NCBI RefSeq assembly: GCF_003340555.1
Contig: NZ_QPLJ01000031.1
Coordinates: 1 to 40,124, forward strand
Length of the DNA: 40,124 nucleotides
DNA from: Jannaschia formosa
GTDB lineage: Bacteria > Pseudomonadota > Alphaproteobacteria > Rhodobacterales > Rhodobacteraceae
Reading direction: 5' to 3'
Shown here: piece by piece, positions 1-6,769 of the stretch
Layout of the letters: every line of letters starts with the position of its first letter
Position numbering within the stretch: the stretch's first letter is position 1
The notes under the pieces: model-generated
The model's input: only the letters and a program-made list of their open reading frames with translations
Told to the model about the DNA's origin: nothing
The model's database searches: none
Translations under genes and position numbers: made by a program

Positions 1-15
1 CTCCCCAGCGCGCCA
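1..15. repeat. attL core (left copy of 15-bp terminal direct repeat)
   Basis: CTCCCCAGCGCGCCA is identical to the last 15 bases of the window (40110-40124). The integrase gene lies immediately to its right and points toward it, the usual layout of attL-int. The true core may extend further, because the window stops at both copies. The core ends in CCA, as the 3' end of a tRNA gene would, but no tRNA body is inside the window, so the host target is unknown. Confidence 0.8.
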
Positions 16-50
16 ATCCCTCCGCAAGTGACTGTTGAGCCGCGACATTT

Positions 51-1106
51 CTAGCGGTTTCCACTCTGGCGCGGTCCAGTTTCCAACGTTCTGTTCCCGT
101 TCTCGCCCATCACGGCGGCGCGCCGACCGGCCCGGCGGGTGTAGTGTTCGACCTCTTTCAGGCTCTCGTGCCCGGTCCAGGCTGCGATCTGGTGCGTCGT
201 CGCCCCGGCCTCGGCCAGCGCGGTCGCGCGCGCCTTCCGCAGCCCGTGCGCGCTCCGCTCGACTCCGGCGGCCCGCGCCGATTCCCGGATCAACGTCCCG
301 AGCGCGGCGGTCGACCTGGTGCGGCCGTGCGCCGTTGCGAGGAAGGTCATCTGCCCGGCCAGCGGCGCGAGCGCGGCGTGCATCACGTCCCGATCGGCCT
401 GCATCCCGGCGGCGTAGGCGGGAAGGGCACAGGTCCACGGCACATGCGCCAGCCCGCCGGTCTTGTGCTGGCGGAAGGTCAGCACGCCCTCGCGGTCGAC
501 CATGCCCGGCCCGATCTTCGCGCCATCGTCGATCCGCGCTGCCGACCAGAACAGCAGCTCCATCGCGGCGCGCGGGACGGTGCCGACCGGCCAGCGGGCG
601 CGGTAGGCGGCGATCTCGTCCGCGCTCCACGGTTCATGCCCGATCACGCGCCCGCGATGCTCGATCACGATGCCCTGCGTCGCGTCGTCGGCCAGCAGCC
701 CGGCCCGGGTGCCGTGCGCGGCGAGGAAGCGCCAGGCCTTCAGCCGGTCGGCGGCATTCGCGGCCTTGCCCAAGTCGGCCTCGATGTGGCGGCGCTTGAG
801 CCCGCGCGCCGGGGCCTTCCCGTAGGCCGCGCGGATCGCGTCGAAGTGGCGGCGCAGCGTCGCGCGGTAGACGGTCGACAGCGCCTTGTAGCGGTCCCCG
901 CGCAGCGCCGACGTGACCAGCGCGCCGACGGTGCCGGGCTCCGTCGGCGCCGGATCGTCGGTGCGCGCGGCGGCGTAGGCGGCGAGAAACTTCGGGTGAT
1001 CCATCGGCACGTCGGCGGGGAGCTTGACCAGCGGCTTTCCCGCCCGGCGCAGGTAGCGATATTCCCGCTCGCCCTTGCGGCGGACGATGACGCCCTTGAG
1101 GCTCAC
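51..1106 (-). CDS. int: Tyrosine-family site-specific integrase
   Basis: A 351-aa tyrosine recombinase for integration and excision of the prophage at the flanking att cores. All active-site residues are visible: R191 (WSAARIDD), K215 (FRQHKTGG), H287 and R290 (AHGLRKAR), H313 (WTGHES) and the nucleophile Y322 (VEHYTRR). The N-terminal 60 residues are short and basic and could carry an arm-binding domain; residues 60-150 resemble the core-binding SAM-like region. The GTG start at 1106 is chosen because it overlaps the stop of the upstream 66-aa gene (GTGA); a longer open frame upstream is shadow. It is the last gene of the leftward early operon, so its expression should follow PL and repressor control (inference). 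Confidence 0.93.
   Translation of the reverse strand: MSLKGVIVRRKGEREYRYLRRAGKPLVKLPADVPMDHPKFLAAYAAARTDDPAPTEPGTVGALVTSALRGDRYKALSTVYRATLRRHFDAIRAAYGKAPARGLKRRHIEADLGKAANAADRLKAWRFLAAHGTRAGLLADDATQGIVIEHRGRVIGHEPWSADEIAAYRARWPVGTVPRAAMELLFWSAARIDDGAKIGPGMVDREGVLTFRQHKTGGLAHVPWTCALPAYAAGMQADRDVMHAALAPLAGQMTFLATAHGRTRSTAALGTLIRESARAAGVERSAHGLRKARATALAEAGATTHQIAAWTGHESLKEVEHYTRRAGRRAAVMGENGNRTLETGPRQSGNR
57..85 (+). other. Candidate integrase arm sites, left pair
   Basis: GTTTCCA at 57-63 (within CGGTTTCCAC, 55-64) and again at 79-85, 22 bp apart and inside the last codons of the integrase gene. Two more copies in the same orientation lie before attR. Confidence 0.4.
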
Positions 1107-1303
1107 GATCCCGTCCCGAACGCTTCGTCGCACGCCGCTTCCTCGCCATCCCGGTCGGACGACGGTAGCGGCCCGGCGGGCGCCGCGTCCAGATAGATGC
1201 GGATGGCGCCGAAGACCTCGACCGCCGCACAGCCCTCGGCCCGCGCCGCGCGGATGGCGCGGGCGATCTCGGCTTGGGTGGCACGGGCGCGGGCGGCGGG
1301 CAT
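1103..1303 (-). CDS. Small conserved prophage protein upstream of integrase
   Basis: A 66-aa protein with a predicted N-terminal helix rich in Ala, Arg and Glu (QAEIARAIRAARAEG), then a short strand-like stretch (GAIRIYL) and an acidic tail. Small genes of this kind often sit directly upstream of integrases in alphaproteobacterial prophages. It occupies the position of an excisionase, but there is no clear winged-helix, so the function is not assigned. Its stop overlaps the integrase GTG start, so the two are translationally coupled. Confidence 0.7.
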   Translation of the reverse strand: MPAARARATQAEIARAIRAARAEGCAAVEVFGAIRIYLDAAPAGPLPSSDRDGEEAACDEAFGTGS

Positions 1304-1305
1304 GG

Positions 1306-1500
1306 TCAGCGGTCCTTGGGGCGCGGGTCGGAGTCGATTGCCTCGTCAAGCGCGCTAAGAGCGGCGCGGCGCATGGCGTCATACATCGCGCGCGGGTCAA
1401 CATCGGGGCTAAGGTCGGCGCCTTTCGGAAGGCGGCGAATGTCCTCACGGGTCGCCCAGAGGCGCGCAAGGCGACCGAGCCTATCGGCGAGCTTAGTCAT
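1306..1500 (-). CDS. Small hypothetical protein
   Basis: A 64-aa charged, helical protein (starts MTKLADRLGRLARLW) of unknown function. The start at 1500 is supported by GGAGG seven bases upstream; an earlier ATG at 1548 has no such site. It lies two bases upstream of the 66-aa gene, in the same leftward operon. I do not recognise a family. Confidence 0.65.
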   Translation of the reverse strand: MTKLADRLGRLARLWATREDIRRLPKGADLSPDVDPRAMYDAMRRAALSALDEAIDSDPRPKDR

Positions 1501-1525
1501 CGCGGGTTCCTCCAGGGCGGGGCCA

Positions 1526-2188
1526 TCACGCGACCTTCCGCATCGCATATCCGCCCCACTGATCCGCCATCGCCGCGGCGATCCCGTCGAACGTGCGGGA
1601 GCGGATGCGCCAGCGGTCCGGGCCCGGTGAAGCGCGGTGGACGGCGGACCAGCGCTTGTGCGCCTCGGTGCCCTTGGCGGGCGGCGTCAGGCGGTCGGTC
1701 GCCGCCAGCGGTGGCAGGCCCCGGAGATAGAGCCCGGTCGCCTTGAATGCCGGATCCCCGAACCACCACGGCTGGACGATCTGAGGCTTCGGCAGGTCCG
1801 CGGGCAGACGCTCGCGCGCGTGGCGGTGCATCACCGGGTTCTCCACGGCAACGCGGGGGATCGGCGCCTCGAGGCAGGCGCGGAACAGGTCCACGCCCTC
1901 GTCGAGCTCGGCCCACATCTCGTCGAGCGTCCGGCCGCGCGGCGGTGCGGACAGCCAGCGGACGCCGCTGTTACAGAGGCGAGTGCAGGGCGGGTGCATG
2001 ACGGCCAGCAGGTCCCAGCGTCCCGGCTGCAGTAGGTCGCGGACGTCGCACTGGTAGTGCCGGTTCGACCCGTCCTCGGCCGGCAGGATGTCGCAGGACC
2101 AGGCATCGTGGCCGCGGTCGAGGAAGGCGCGGCGGACCACGCCGCTCGTCTCGCAGCCGATCAGGACGCGGAGGGCGGGGGCGGTCAT
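1526..2188 (-). CDS. C5-cytosine DNA methyltransferase-like protein, short form
   Basis: A 220-aa protein of the phage family annotated as DNA cytosine methylase. Motif I is CETSGVVRRAF (residues 12-22); a motif IV-like catalytic loop is MHPPCTRLCNSG, with putative nucleophile C68; a motif VI-like VAVENP covers 114-118. The C-terminal FKATGLYLRGLPPL segment is typical of these short phage proteins. At 220 aa it is much shorter than normal C5 methylases (300 aa or more) and shows no obvious target-recognition domain. It may methylate DNA against host restriction, or modify another substrate. No restriction enzyme gene is adjacent. ATGA overlap couples it to the upstream gene. Confidence 0.75.
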   Translation of the reverse strand: MTAPALRVLIGCETSGVVRRAFLDRGHDAWSCDILPAEDGSNRHYQCDVRDLLQPGRWDLLAVMHPPCTRLCNSGVRWLSAPPRGRTLDEMWAELDEGVDLFRACLEAPIPRVAVENPVMHRHARERLPADLPKPQIVQPWWFGDPAFKATGLYLRGLPPLAATDRLTPPAKGTEAHKRWSAVHRASPGPDRWRIRSRTFDGIAAAMADQWGGYAMRKVA

Positions 2189-2640
2189 GCTGGCACCCGC
2201 TTCCCGGCGCGGGCCAGAACGGCGCGGATCCAACCGCCGCAATAGCCGGGGCGTTCGTGGCACATGAACTGGCGCCGATCCTTCACGGAAGCGTCGAAGT
2301 CCCGGCGCGTGTGGAGGCTCTTGCTGGCGTCCGTCCCTTTCGTCGCTGCACATCCGCCGCAGACAGGGGGCAGGGACGCCGGATTCATGCGTGCCAGCCG
2401 CCGAAGCTGCTGGCGGCTCAACTGCGGCTGCGTCGCGCGCGGCTGGTAGGACAGGCACGTCACCCCGGCGCCGGGATCCGTCACCCATCCGCCTTCCGGC
2501 CAGGGTCCGCCCTCCCGATGCTCGATCATCGCTTCTGTCAGGTCGCAGTTGAGCCAGCGGGCGCAATGACGGCATGTCATCTCCCAGCACTCTTTCCATT
2601 GATCCAGGTCGGGCGGGCAGTAGGGCGTGCGGTCTGTCAT
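2185..2640 (-). CDS. Cysteine-rich putative zinc-binding protein
   Basis: A 151-aa protein with several cysteine clusters: CRHCARWLNC near residues 24-33, a central CGGCAA, and C-terminal paired cysteines before a CGGW. These suggest one or more zinc sites. The start at 2640 overlaps the stop of the preceding 63-aa gene (ATGA). It belongs to the leftward early operon, directly upstream of the methylase-like gene. I cannot assign a function; a DNA- or RNA-binding zinc protein is the simplest guess. Confidence 0.7.
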   Translation of the reverse strand: MTDRTPYCPPDLDQWKECWEMTCRHCARWLNCDLTEAMIEHREGGPWPEGGWVTDPGAGVTCLSYQPRATQPQLSRQQLRRLARMNPASLPPVCGGCAATKGTDASKSLHTRRDFDASVKDRRQFMCHERPGYCGGWIRAVLARAGKRVPA

Positions 2641-2828
2641 CGCGCACCCCCGAACAGGTCCGGCTCGGCATAGTCGGCGGCGATGGCCTCCATCACGTCG
2701 ATCTCGTGGTCGGCTTCCTCCTGCGTCATGCGCTCCTGACGGATCTGGCTGGGGTAGACGCGCTTCCGCATCTTGATCTCGCGCAGGATGGCGTCGCGCT
2801 TCTGGCGGCGGGTGAAACGGGCCGTCAC
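2637..2828 (-). CDS. Small conserved phage protein
   Basis: A 63-aa protein starting at GTG (GTGA overlap with the upstream stop). It has the pattern IKMRKRVYP ... RMTQEEADHEIDVMEAI, seen in small early proteins of many alphaproteobacterial phages, with two charged helices joined by a turn. The function of this family is unknown to me. Both ends overlap neighbours, so it is embedded in the leftward operon. Confidence 0.75.
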   Translation of the reverse strand: MTARFTRRQKRDAILREIKMRKRVYPSQIRQERMTQEEADHEIDVMEAIAADYAEPDLFGGAR

Positions 2829-3157
2829 TGGTCTCGGCTCCGGTCCGGGGCGATGCCCATGGCTTCCATGACCGCGACCATCTGAGGGTCGGTCTGCGAC
2901 CGCGCCCAGGCCTCGCTTTCCTCGAAGCTCGCGTCGAACTCGCCATTTGCGACCCGCCCGGCGAACGTCTTCAGGCCGGCGCGCATCAGCTCCTGGTAGA
3001 GCGCGGTCGGGCCGCAGACATGCACGTCCGCGTAGTCGTCGAACTCTCCCGTCTCGGCCCGGTCGGCGAGGGCGCGATAGGTCGGCGCATGGACGCCCGA
3101 TGCGTCGGCAGCCTTCCGAAGTTCGGCCGCGAGGCGGTCCTTCGTCGCAGTCGTCAT
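2825..3157 (-). CDS. Hypothetical early protein
   Basis: A 110-aa soluble protein, predominantly helical and acidic toward the C-terminus. GAGG upstream of the ATG at 3157 supports the start. No catalytic or DNA-binding motif is evident. It is coupled to the downstream 63-aa gene by a GTGA overlap and sits in the leftward early operon. Confidence 0.7.
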   Translation of the reverse strand: MTTATKDRLAAELRKAADASGVHAPTYRALADRAETGEFDDYADVHVCGPTALYQELMRAGLKTFAGRVANGEFDASFEESEAWARSQTDPQMVAVMEAMGIAPDRSRDQ

Positions 3158-3167
3158 GGTCGTCCTC

Positions 3168-3365
3168 TCAAAGCAGCGACCCCTGCGGGTCTTCAGGGTT
3201 GGCGGCCGGGGCGGCGCGGGTGGCCTGGCGCTGCAGGGCCTCGACCTCGGCGCGGTGATCGGGGCAGGCCCAGACGTAGCCGCGGCGGCGGCGGGCGCTG
3301 AGCGGGCCGGGGAGGCGGTAGCCGTAGGGCGACCACGGCGCGGCGCAGATGCGGCAGGGGCCCAT
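3168..3365 (-). CDS. Small zinc-knuckle-like protein
   Basis: A 65-aa protein with an N-terminal CRIC pair, the segment YGYRLPGPL and a downstream CPDH, giving a likely C2-CH metal site. Related small proteins recur in rhodobacterial phages. The start ATG at 3365 overlaps the TAA stop of the upstream gene (TAATG), which rules out the longer open frame running further upstream. Function unknown; nucleic-acid binding is plausible. Confidence 0.7.
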   Translation of the reverse strand: MGPCRICAAPWSPYGYRLPGPLSARRRRGYVWACPDHRAEVEALQRQATRAAPAANPEDPQGSLL

Positions 3366-3628
3366 TACGCCGTACCGGTCGGGGCGGCAGGGCGTTCCGG
3401 CAGCGGTGTCCAATGCGTATGATAACCCGGCCACCCGCCGACGTTGATGATCGCGGCGGGGCGACTCTCGTACGTGTGAAGTTCCACCGTCTGCCCGAGG
3501 TCTAGAGGCGATCCGATGTAAGGCGCTTCGCCAAGCCAGGCCCTCTGTTCGTAATTCCAGCACCACCAAACAACGTCGCCGTCGTCTTCATGCCATTCAT
3601 CAATCGGTCGCGGAGTGTCGGCAGTCAT
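3365..3628 (-). CDS. DUF551-like small protein
   Basis: An 87-aa acidic, tryptophan-rich protein (DEWHEDDGDVVWWCWN) ending in a HTHWTPLPERP segment, like the HWMPLP ending of DUF551 phage proteins. A GAGG motif precedes the start at 3628. The preceding 160 bases hold only GC-rich hairpins, so this may be the first gene of the distal half of the leftward operon. Its function is unknown. Confidence 0.65.
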   Translation of the reverse strand: MTADTPRPIDEWHEDDGDVVWWCWNYEQRAWLGEAPYIGSPLDLGQTVELHTYESRPAAIINVGGWPGYHTHWTPLPERPAAPTGTA

Positions 3629-3654
3629 AACGGATCCTCGCCCCCCGTGGTGCG

Positions 3655-3787
3655 CCCGGCCCCGCGCGGCCGGGTGATCGTCTTGTGAGTGCCCCGGCGC
3701 GGCGGGGTTGGGATGCCCCCGCCGCTACCCGACAGGATGCGGCGGGGTCGCCGGGACCGCCCCGGCTGCCGGGCCCGCAGGCCCGGG
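3655..3787 (-). terminator. Cluster of GC-rich hairpins between DUF2303 and distal early genes
   Basis: Three perfect stems lie in the 160-base gap 3629-3789: CCCGGCC/GGCCGGG (3655-3661 with 3668-3674), GCGGCGGGG/CCCCGCCGC (3699-3707 with 3717-3725) and CCGGGCC/GGCCCGG (3769-3775 with 3780-3786). A second GCGGCGGGG at 3739-3747 could pair with the same CCCCGCCGC, giving mutually exclusive folds. None has a clear U-tract. Attenuation of leftward transcription after DUF2303 is an inference. Confidence 0.4.
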
Positions 3788-3789
3788 TT

Positions 3790-4785
3790 TCAGGTCTCGG
3801 GCGTGCCGAGGAACAGGGGCAGCGCGGTGCGCTCCGCCGCGTCGGCGATGGTCTCGTCGAAGGCGGCGCGGAAGATGCGGTCGGGATCGTAGGCGGAGAG
3901 GATGAACGACACTTTCGGTCCGGACTTCCGGTAGCGGAACCGGAACACCATCCGGAACCGGGTGCCGCCGCGGAAGACGGGGATCGCCACGATGATCAGG
4001 TTCGGGATGCTGATCGGCGCGCCTTCCTTGTCGCGGTGCTCGTTCAGGAACTGGATCGCCGCTTCGCCGGTGTCTCGGTTCGTCGAGACTTCGAGGTTCG
4101 AGACCTCGTAGACCCGGAACTGCTTCGACAGGCGCAGCAGCTCGGTCAGCTGGCCGAACCGGCCTTCGATCCGCTTCGCCGTCTCGACCAGGCGCTCTTC
4201 CCAGTCGGCGCGGTCGAAGGTGGTGTCGCCGTTGAGGATCCCGGGCGTCGGGTCCATGACGTCCTTCGCGTTCGCCTCGATGAACTCGCCCATCTCGTCC
4301 TTGTCGAGCGGTTTGCCGGAGACGGCCATCCAGGCCTTCCATTCGTCCGACAGGGGGAACTTGTAGACGCCGCGATGGGCGCAGTGCCGCGCGCTCGGGT
4401 CGCCGGTCGGGGTCGTCACGTCGGCCGGCGCCTTGGCGTGGTAGTCCGCGACGCAGGTCAGGCTGGGCTTCTCCATGTCCGGATCGGCGAAGAGCGCCGA
4501 GGTCTCGCCCTTGAAGCGGATCGCCCAGCCGACGAGGCTGTCGAGATCGGCCAGCGTCGCCGTGCCCCGGCGGCGGGCGGGCTTGAAGAACTGCGCGGCG
4601 TCGCGAGCCTTGGCGGTCAGATCTTCCAGGCGCATGCCCTCGGGCACGGCATGAATGATCGCCTGCGTCAGCGTGTCGTCCTCTTCGCCTGTAAACATCT
4701 GGCGAGTCCCATAGAGGGCCTGCACCGTGTCGCGCATGGTCTGCGCGACGTTCTCGACCTCGCGCGCGTCTGTTCTCTCGGTCAT
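3790..4785 (-). CDS. DUF2303 (YfdQ-like) family protein
   Basis: A 331-aa early protein resembling DUF2303/YfdQ, a common prophage family of unknown function. Recognisable parts are the N-terminal helical region, a central segment ending GVYKFPLSDEWKAWM, and the C-terminal strand-rich region with a hydrophobic IIVAIPVF stretch and FRFRYRKSG. Two ATGs lie close together; AGGAG sits six bases before the ATG at 4785 and abuts the one at 4791, so 4785 is preferred. It follows the 133-aa gene in the leftward operon. Confidence 0.8.
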   Translation of the reverse strand: MTERTDAREVENVAQTMRDTVQALYGTRQMFTGEEDDTLTQAIIHAVPEGMRLEDLTAKARDAAQFFKPARRRGTATLADLDSLVGWAIRFKGETSALFADPDMEKPSLTCVADYHAKAPADVTTPTGDPSARHCAHRGVYKFPLSDEWKAWMAVSGKPLDKDEMGEFIEANAKDVMDPTPGILNGDTTFDRADWEERLVETAKRIEGRFGQLTELLRLSKQFRVYEVSNLEVSTNRDTGEAAIQFLNEHRDKEGAPISIPNLIIVAIPVFRGGTRFRMVFRFRYRKSGPKVSFILSAYDPDRIFRAAFDETIADAAERTALPLFLGTPET

Positions 4786-4804
4786 CGTCATCTCCTGTGG
4801 GTGA

Positions 4805-5206
4805 TCACACGTCCCGGACTTCGCCCGTCTCGGGGTCGTAAGCGTCGGTCACGTCGCGGGGGCCCGGCTGCATCTTCCGCATCAGCGGGCTGAAGAGGGT
4901 CAGGCCGCCGTCCTCGTCGACGTAGCTGGCCGCGGTGGCCGGCGGGGTCTTCGGCGGCTTGATCTTCGTCTCGGCGGCCATGCTGACATCGCCGTTGTTC
5001 CCGAGCGCGAACCTGACGGTGATCGCGACCTCGCCCTGGCAGCCCTTGGTGCCGTGGCGGTCGAGATGCTCGCGCAGGTCGATCATCAGCTCGCGGTGCT
5101 TGCGCAGCGTCTGTTCCGCGAAGTCGCCGCCGTCGAAGAGCGTCAGCAGCTGTTCCAGCGTGCGGATCGCGTAGGGGTCGCGGGGGCGGGGTGCGTCGTC
5201 GGGCAT
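4805..5206 (-). CDS. Conserved early hypothetical protein
   Basis: A 133-aa protein with an N-terminal helix (AIRTLEQLLTLFDGGDFAEQ), a strand-rich middle (GEVAITVRFALG) and a DEDGGLTLFSP segment. It resembles the small protein often found just upstream of DUF2303 in alphaproteobacterial prophages. GGAG seven bases upstream supports the start at 5206; an alternative ATG at 5239 overlaps the upstream stop (ATGA). Function unknown. Confidence 0.7.
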   Translation of the reverse strand: MPDDAPRPRDPYAIRTLEQLLTLFDGGDFAEQTLRKHRELMIDLREHLDRHGTKGCQGEVAITVRFALGNNGDVSMAAETKIKPPKTPPATAASYVDEDGGLTLFSPLMRKMQPGPRDVTDAYDPETGEVRDV

Positions 5207-5235
5207 GGCGTCTCTCCGGTGGGCGTGGCGGGCGG

Positions 5236-5463
5236 TCATAGCAGTCCCTTCTCGATCAGCAGGCGTGCGGGGGCGGCGACGGTGCAGGGGTGGCCGCGGC
5301 GGGGCTCGGCATCCGGGAGGAGGGTGTTGCTGGCCTGGACGGTGCACGCTGCCCGGGGGGGCCAGATGTCGGGGCTGTCCTCGGTCTCGCGGACGCAGAC
5401 ACCGTCGCCGTGGAACGTCTGGAAGACGACCTCGACCTCGGTCAGGGGCGTGCGGGGGGTCAT
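5236..5463 (-). CDS. Hypothetical protein
   Basis: A 75-aa protein with two cysteines and a strand-like N-terminus (TEVEVVFQTF). Its ATG at 5463 overlaps the stop of the 73-aa gene (ATGA), and its stop overlaps an alternative start of the next gene. No family is recognised. Confidence 0.6.
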   Translation of the reverse strand: MTPRTPLTEVEVVFQTFHGDGVCVRETEDSPDIWPPRAACTVQASNTLLPDAEPRRGHPCTVAAPARLLIEKGLL

Positions 5464-5681
5464 CCCTGCACCAGGATCAGGCAGGGCGCCGCGTCGCCGC
5501 GCGGGGCGGCGGGGCGGGTGGCGACGGTCTGGCGGACGCAATGGCCGTGCGCGGACTTGGCGACCTGCCAGGCGAGCATGCGCAGCCCGGGGCTGTCGCT
5601 GGGGTCCGGGTTGGCGACGCGAGCGCGGGCCTGGGCGATGGCGATGGCGCGCCGGGGGTGGGCGATGGCGGGCGCGGTCAT
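5460..5681 (-). CDS. Hypothetical protein
   Basis: A 73-aa basic protein with an Ala/Arg-rich N-terminal helix and a central LAWQVAKSAHGHCV segment. It is joined by ATGA overlaps to the acyl carrier protein gene upstream and to the 75-aa gene downstream. This coupling suggests it is made together with the carrier protein, but no enzymatic motif is visible. Confidence 0.6.
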   Translation of the reverse strand: MTAPAIAHPRRAIAIAQARARVANPDPSDSPGLRMLAWQVAKSAHGHCVRQTVATRPAAPRGDAAPCLILVQG

Positions 5682-5962
5682 GTCCGCGCCTCGGCCATCT
5701 CGATCAGCTGGGCGACGGTGGTGTCGTCGTCGATCTCGGCGTCGTCGAGCTCGATGCCGAGCTGTTCCTCGATATCCATCACGATCTCGACCGCGTCGAG
5801 GCTGTCGCCGTTGAGGTCGGAGAGGGTCTGCGCGTCGATGGGCGCGTCGGGGTCCGTCAGCTGCTCGGGGTGGAGGTCGAGGACGCGGACCAGCGCCTCG
5901 AGCACCGCGTCGCGGGCGAGGGATCGGGTCAGGGTCGCGGTGTCGGGTGATGTGTCGGGCAT
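5678..5962 (-). CDS. Acyl carrier protein-like protein
   Basis: A 94-aa acidic protein with the full acyl-carrier fold pattern. Helix I is LARDAVLEALVRVLDL; the phosphopantetheine site NGDSLDAVEIVM places the modified serine at S54; DIEEQLGIELDD and TTVAQLIEMAE form helices III and IV. Holo-conversion would need a host phosphopantetheinyl transferase, since none is encoded here. A host-type gene inside a phage early operon, set off upstream by strong hairpins, suggests acquired cargo. Possible roles (lipid supply, acyl-ACP-dependent signalling, inhibition of a host ACP partner) are speculation. An AGAGG precedes the start at 5962. Confidence 0.88.
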   Translation of the reverse strand: MPDTSPDTATLTRSLARDAVLEALVRVLDLHPEQLTDPDAPIDAQTLSDLNGDSLDAVEIVMDIEEQLGIELDDAEIDDDTTVAQLIEMAEART

Positions 5963-5985
5963 GATGGCCTCTCGGGGAAGAAAGG

Positions 5986-6014
5986 GGCCGGTCGGCGGGA
6001 GGGGCCGACCGGCC
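5986..6014. terminator. Strong hairpin upstream of the acyl carrier protein gene
   Basis: GGCCGGTCGGC and GCCGACCGGCC form an 11-bp perfect stem with a 7-base loop. Read leftward, the stem is followed by CCCTTTCTT, a weak U-rich run, so it could act as an intrinsic terminator or attenuator between the 74-aa gene and the acyl carrier protein gene. Confidence 0.5.
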
Positions 6015-6036
6015 GAGTTGCGCGCCGCCTGACAGG

Positions 6037-6058
6037 TGGGGCCGGGGAGGAGGCCCCA
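6037..6058. terminator. Second hairpin in the same gap
   Basis: TGGGGCC (6037-6043) and GGCCCCA (6052-6058) form a 7-bp stem with an 8-base loop. It lies just after the end of the 74-aa gene. Together with the stem at 5986-6014 it fills the 114-base gap. Confidence 0.35.
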
Positions 6059-6076
6059 GCGGCGCGCGAGGCAGGG

Positions 6077-6301
6077 TCAGGCGGCGGGCGCCATGCGGTG
6101 CGCCGCGGCGTAGCCGACGGCCCATTCGGTGTGGGCCGCCTTGCGGGCGGCATTGGCGGCGTCTCTCAGGGCGGCGAGCCGGGCGATCTCGGCGGCGGGG
6201 GCGCCGCTCACCGTCGCGGCTTCGAGCGCGAGCTCGGCCCGGACATGCGCCAGATTGGCCTCGTCGAAGCGGCGAGCGAGGTAATCGAGGGAATGGGTCA
6301 T
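6077..6301 (-). CDS. First gene of leftward early operon, hypothetical
   Basis: A 74-aa helical protein rich in Ala, Arg and Glu, with a likely amphipathic helix (LARRFDEANLAHVRAELALE). GGGGAGA upstream of the ATG at 6301 serves as the ribosome site. It is the first gene after the PL-like promoter, the position of N in lambda, but nothing in the sequence proves an antitermination role. Confidence 0.65.
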   Translation of the reverse strand: MTHSLDYLARRFDEANLAHVRAELALEAATVSGAPAAEIARLAALRDAANAARKAAHTEWAVGYAAAHRMAPAA

Positions 6302-6368
6302 GGCGGGCGTCTCCCCGCCCCCTTGCGCTCCGTCGGGAAGCGCTTCGGTGGGGGCGTCTTGAGGGGGG

Positions 6369-6397
6369 ACGATAGTTGGCAGATTAGCCAAAGGCAA
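6369..6397 (-). promoter_or_regulatory. PL-like early leftward promoter
   Basis: Read leftward: TTGCCT (-35, 6392-6397), 17-base spacer, TATCGT (-10, 6369-6374). The spacer contains exactly one copy of the 16-bp operator (6376-6391). Repressor bound there would block polymerase directly. It drives the operon beginning with the 74-aa gene and ending with the integrase. Confidence 0.65.
6376..6391. promoter_or_regulatory. Repressor operator, left copy 1
   Basis: TTGGCAGATTAGCCAA is an imperfect dyad with half-site TTGGC/GCCAA spaced by six bases. It lies between the -35 and -10 of the leftward promoter. The same motif recurs four more times beside this and the repressor gene. Confidence 0.7.
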
Positions 6398-6405
6398 GAC
6401 AGAAC

Positions 6406-6421
6406 TTGGCCTATTAGCCAC
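6406..6421. promoter_or_regulatory. Repressor operator, left copy 2
   Basis: TTGGCCTATTAGCCAC lies 30 bp from the first left copy, about three helical turns, just upstream of the -35 element. It could support cooperative binding. A weak rightward promoter (TTGGCC, 17 bases, CTACAC) would overlap it. Confidence 0.7.
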
Positions 6422-6487
6422 GTACGTGCTACACCGACTGCACAAACAGCAAAAGCCCCGTGCGAGGCGCGGCGTCAGGAGGACGGG

Positions 6488-6769
6488 ATGGGTGACGGTC
6501 GGAAGCTGGTCGGAGAGGGGGGCGCGGAGATCGAGCCGCTATCGGCCCTCAAGCCTCAGTTAGAAGATCTGCTGGGCCATCCAGAAAGGATGGCCGCTCG
6601 CATGGACGACTTGAGGGAAAGAATCCTGAAGATCGACGGGGTGCCGGCGTTTGCGCTCGCCCGGCCGCCGATGCCTCAGTCGCTTTGTGATCGCATCCGT
6701 TCGATCTGGTTGGCCTGGTCAAGAACCTGCTCGGCGAGCTTCTCGATTTCATCGAAGAAGGAGGATTGA
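6488..6769 (+). CDS. Small hypothetical protein in the immunity region
   Basis: A 93-aa protein preceded by an excellent ribosome site (AGGAGG five bases before ATG). The first 60 residues look like a helical soluble protein; the last 30 run antisense through the end of the coiled-coil gene at 6676-6999 and look less natural. It is transcribed away from the left operators and converges on the repressor operon. No family is recognised; the ribosome site is the best evidence. Confidence 0.55.
   Translation: MGDGRKLVGEGGAEIEPLSALKPQLEDLLGHPERMAARMDDLRERILKIDGVPAFALARPPMPQSLCDRIRSIWLAWSRTCSASFSISSKKED

Noticed and set aside
1-15. tRNA gene at attL
   Set aside because: The core ends in CCA, but no tRNA arms lie inside the window; only the possible 3' end would be present.
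3685-4893. 400-codon plus-strand frame opposite DUF2303
   Set aside because: It mirrors a recognised family on the minus strand and has low-complexity, Arg/Gly/Val-rich composition.
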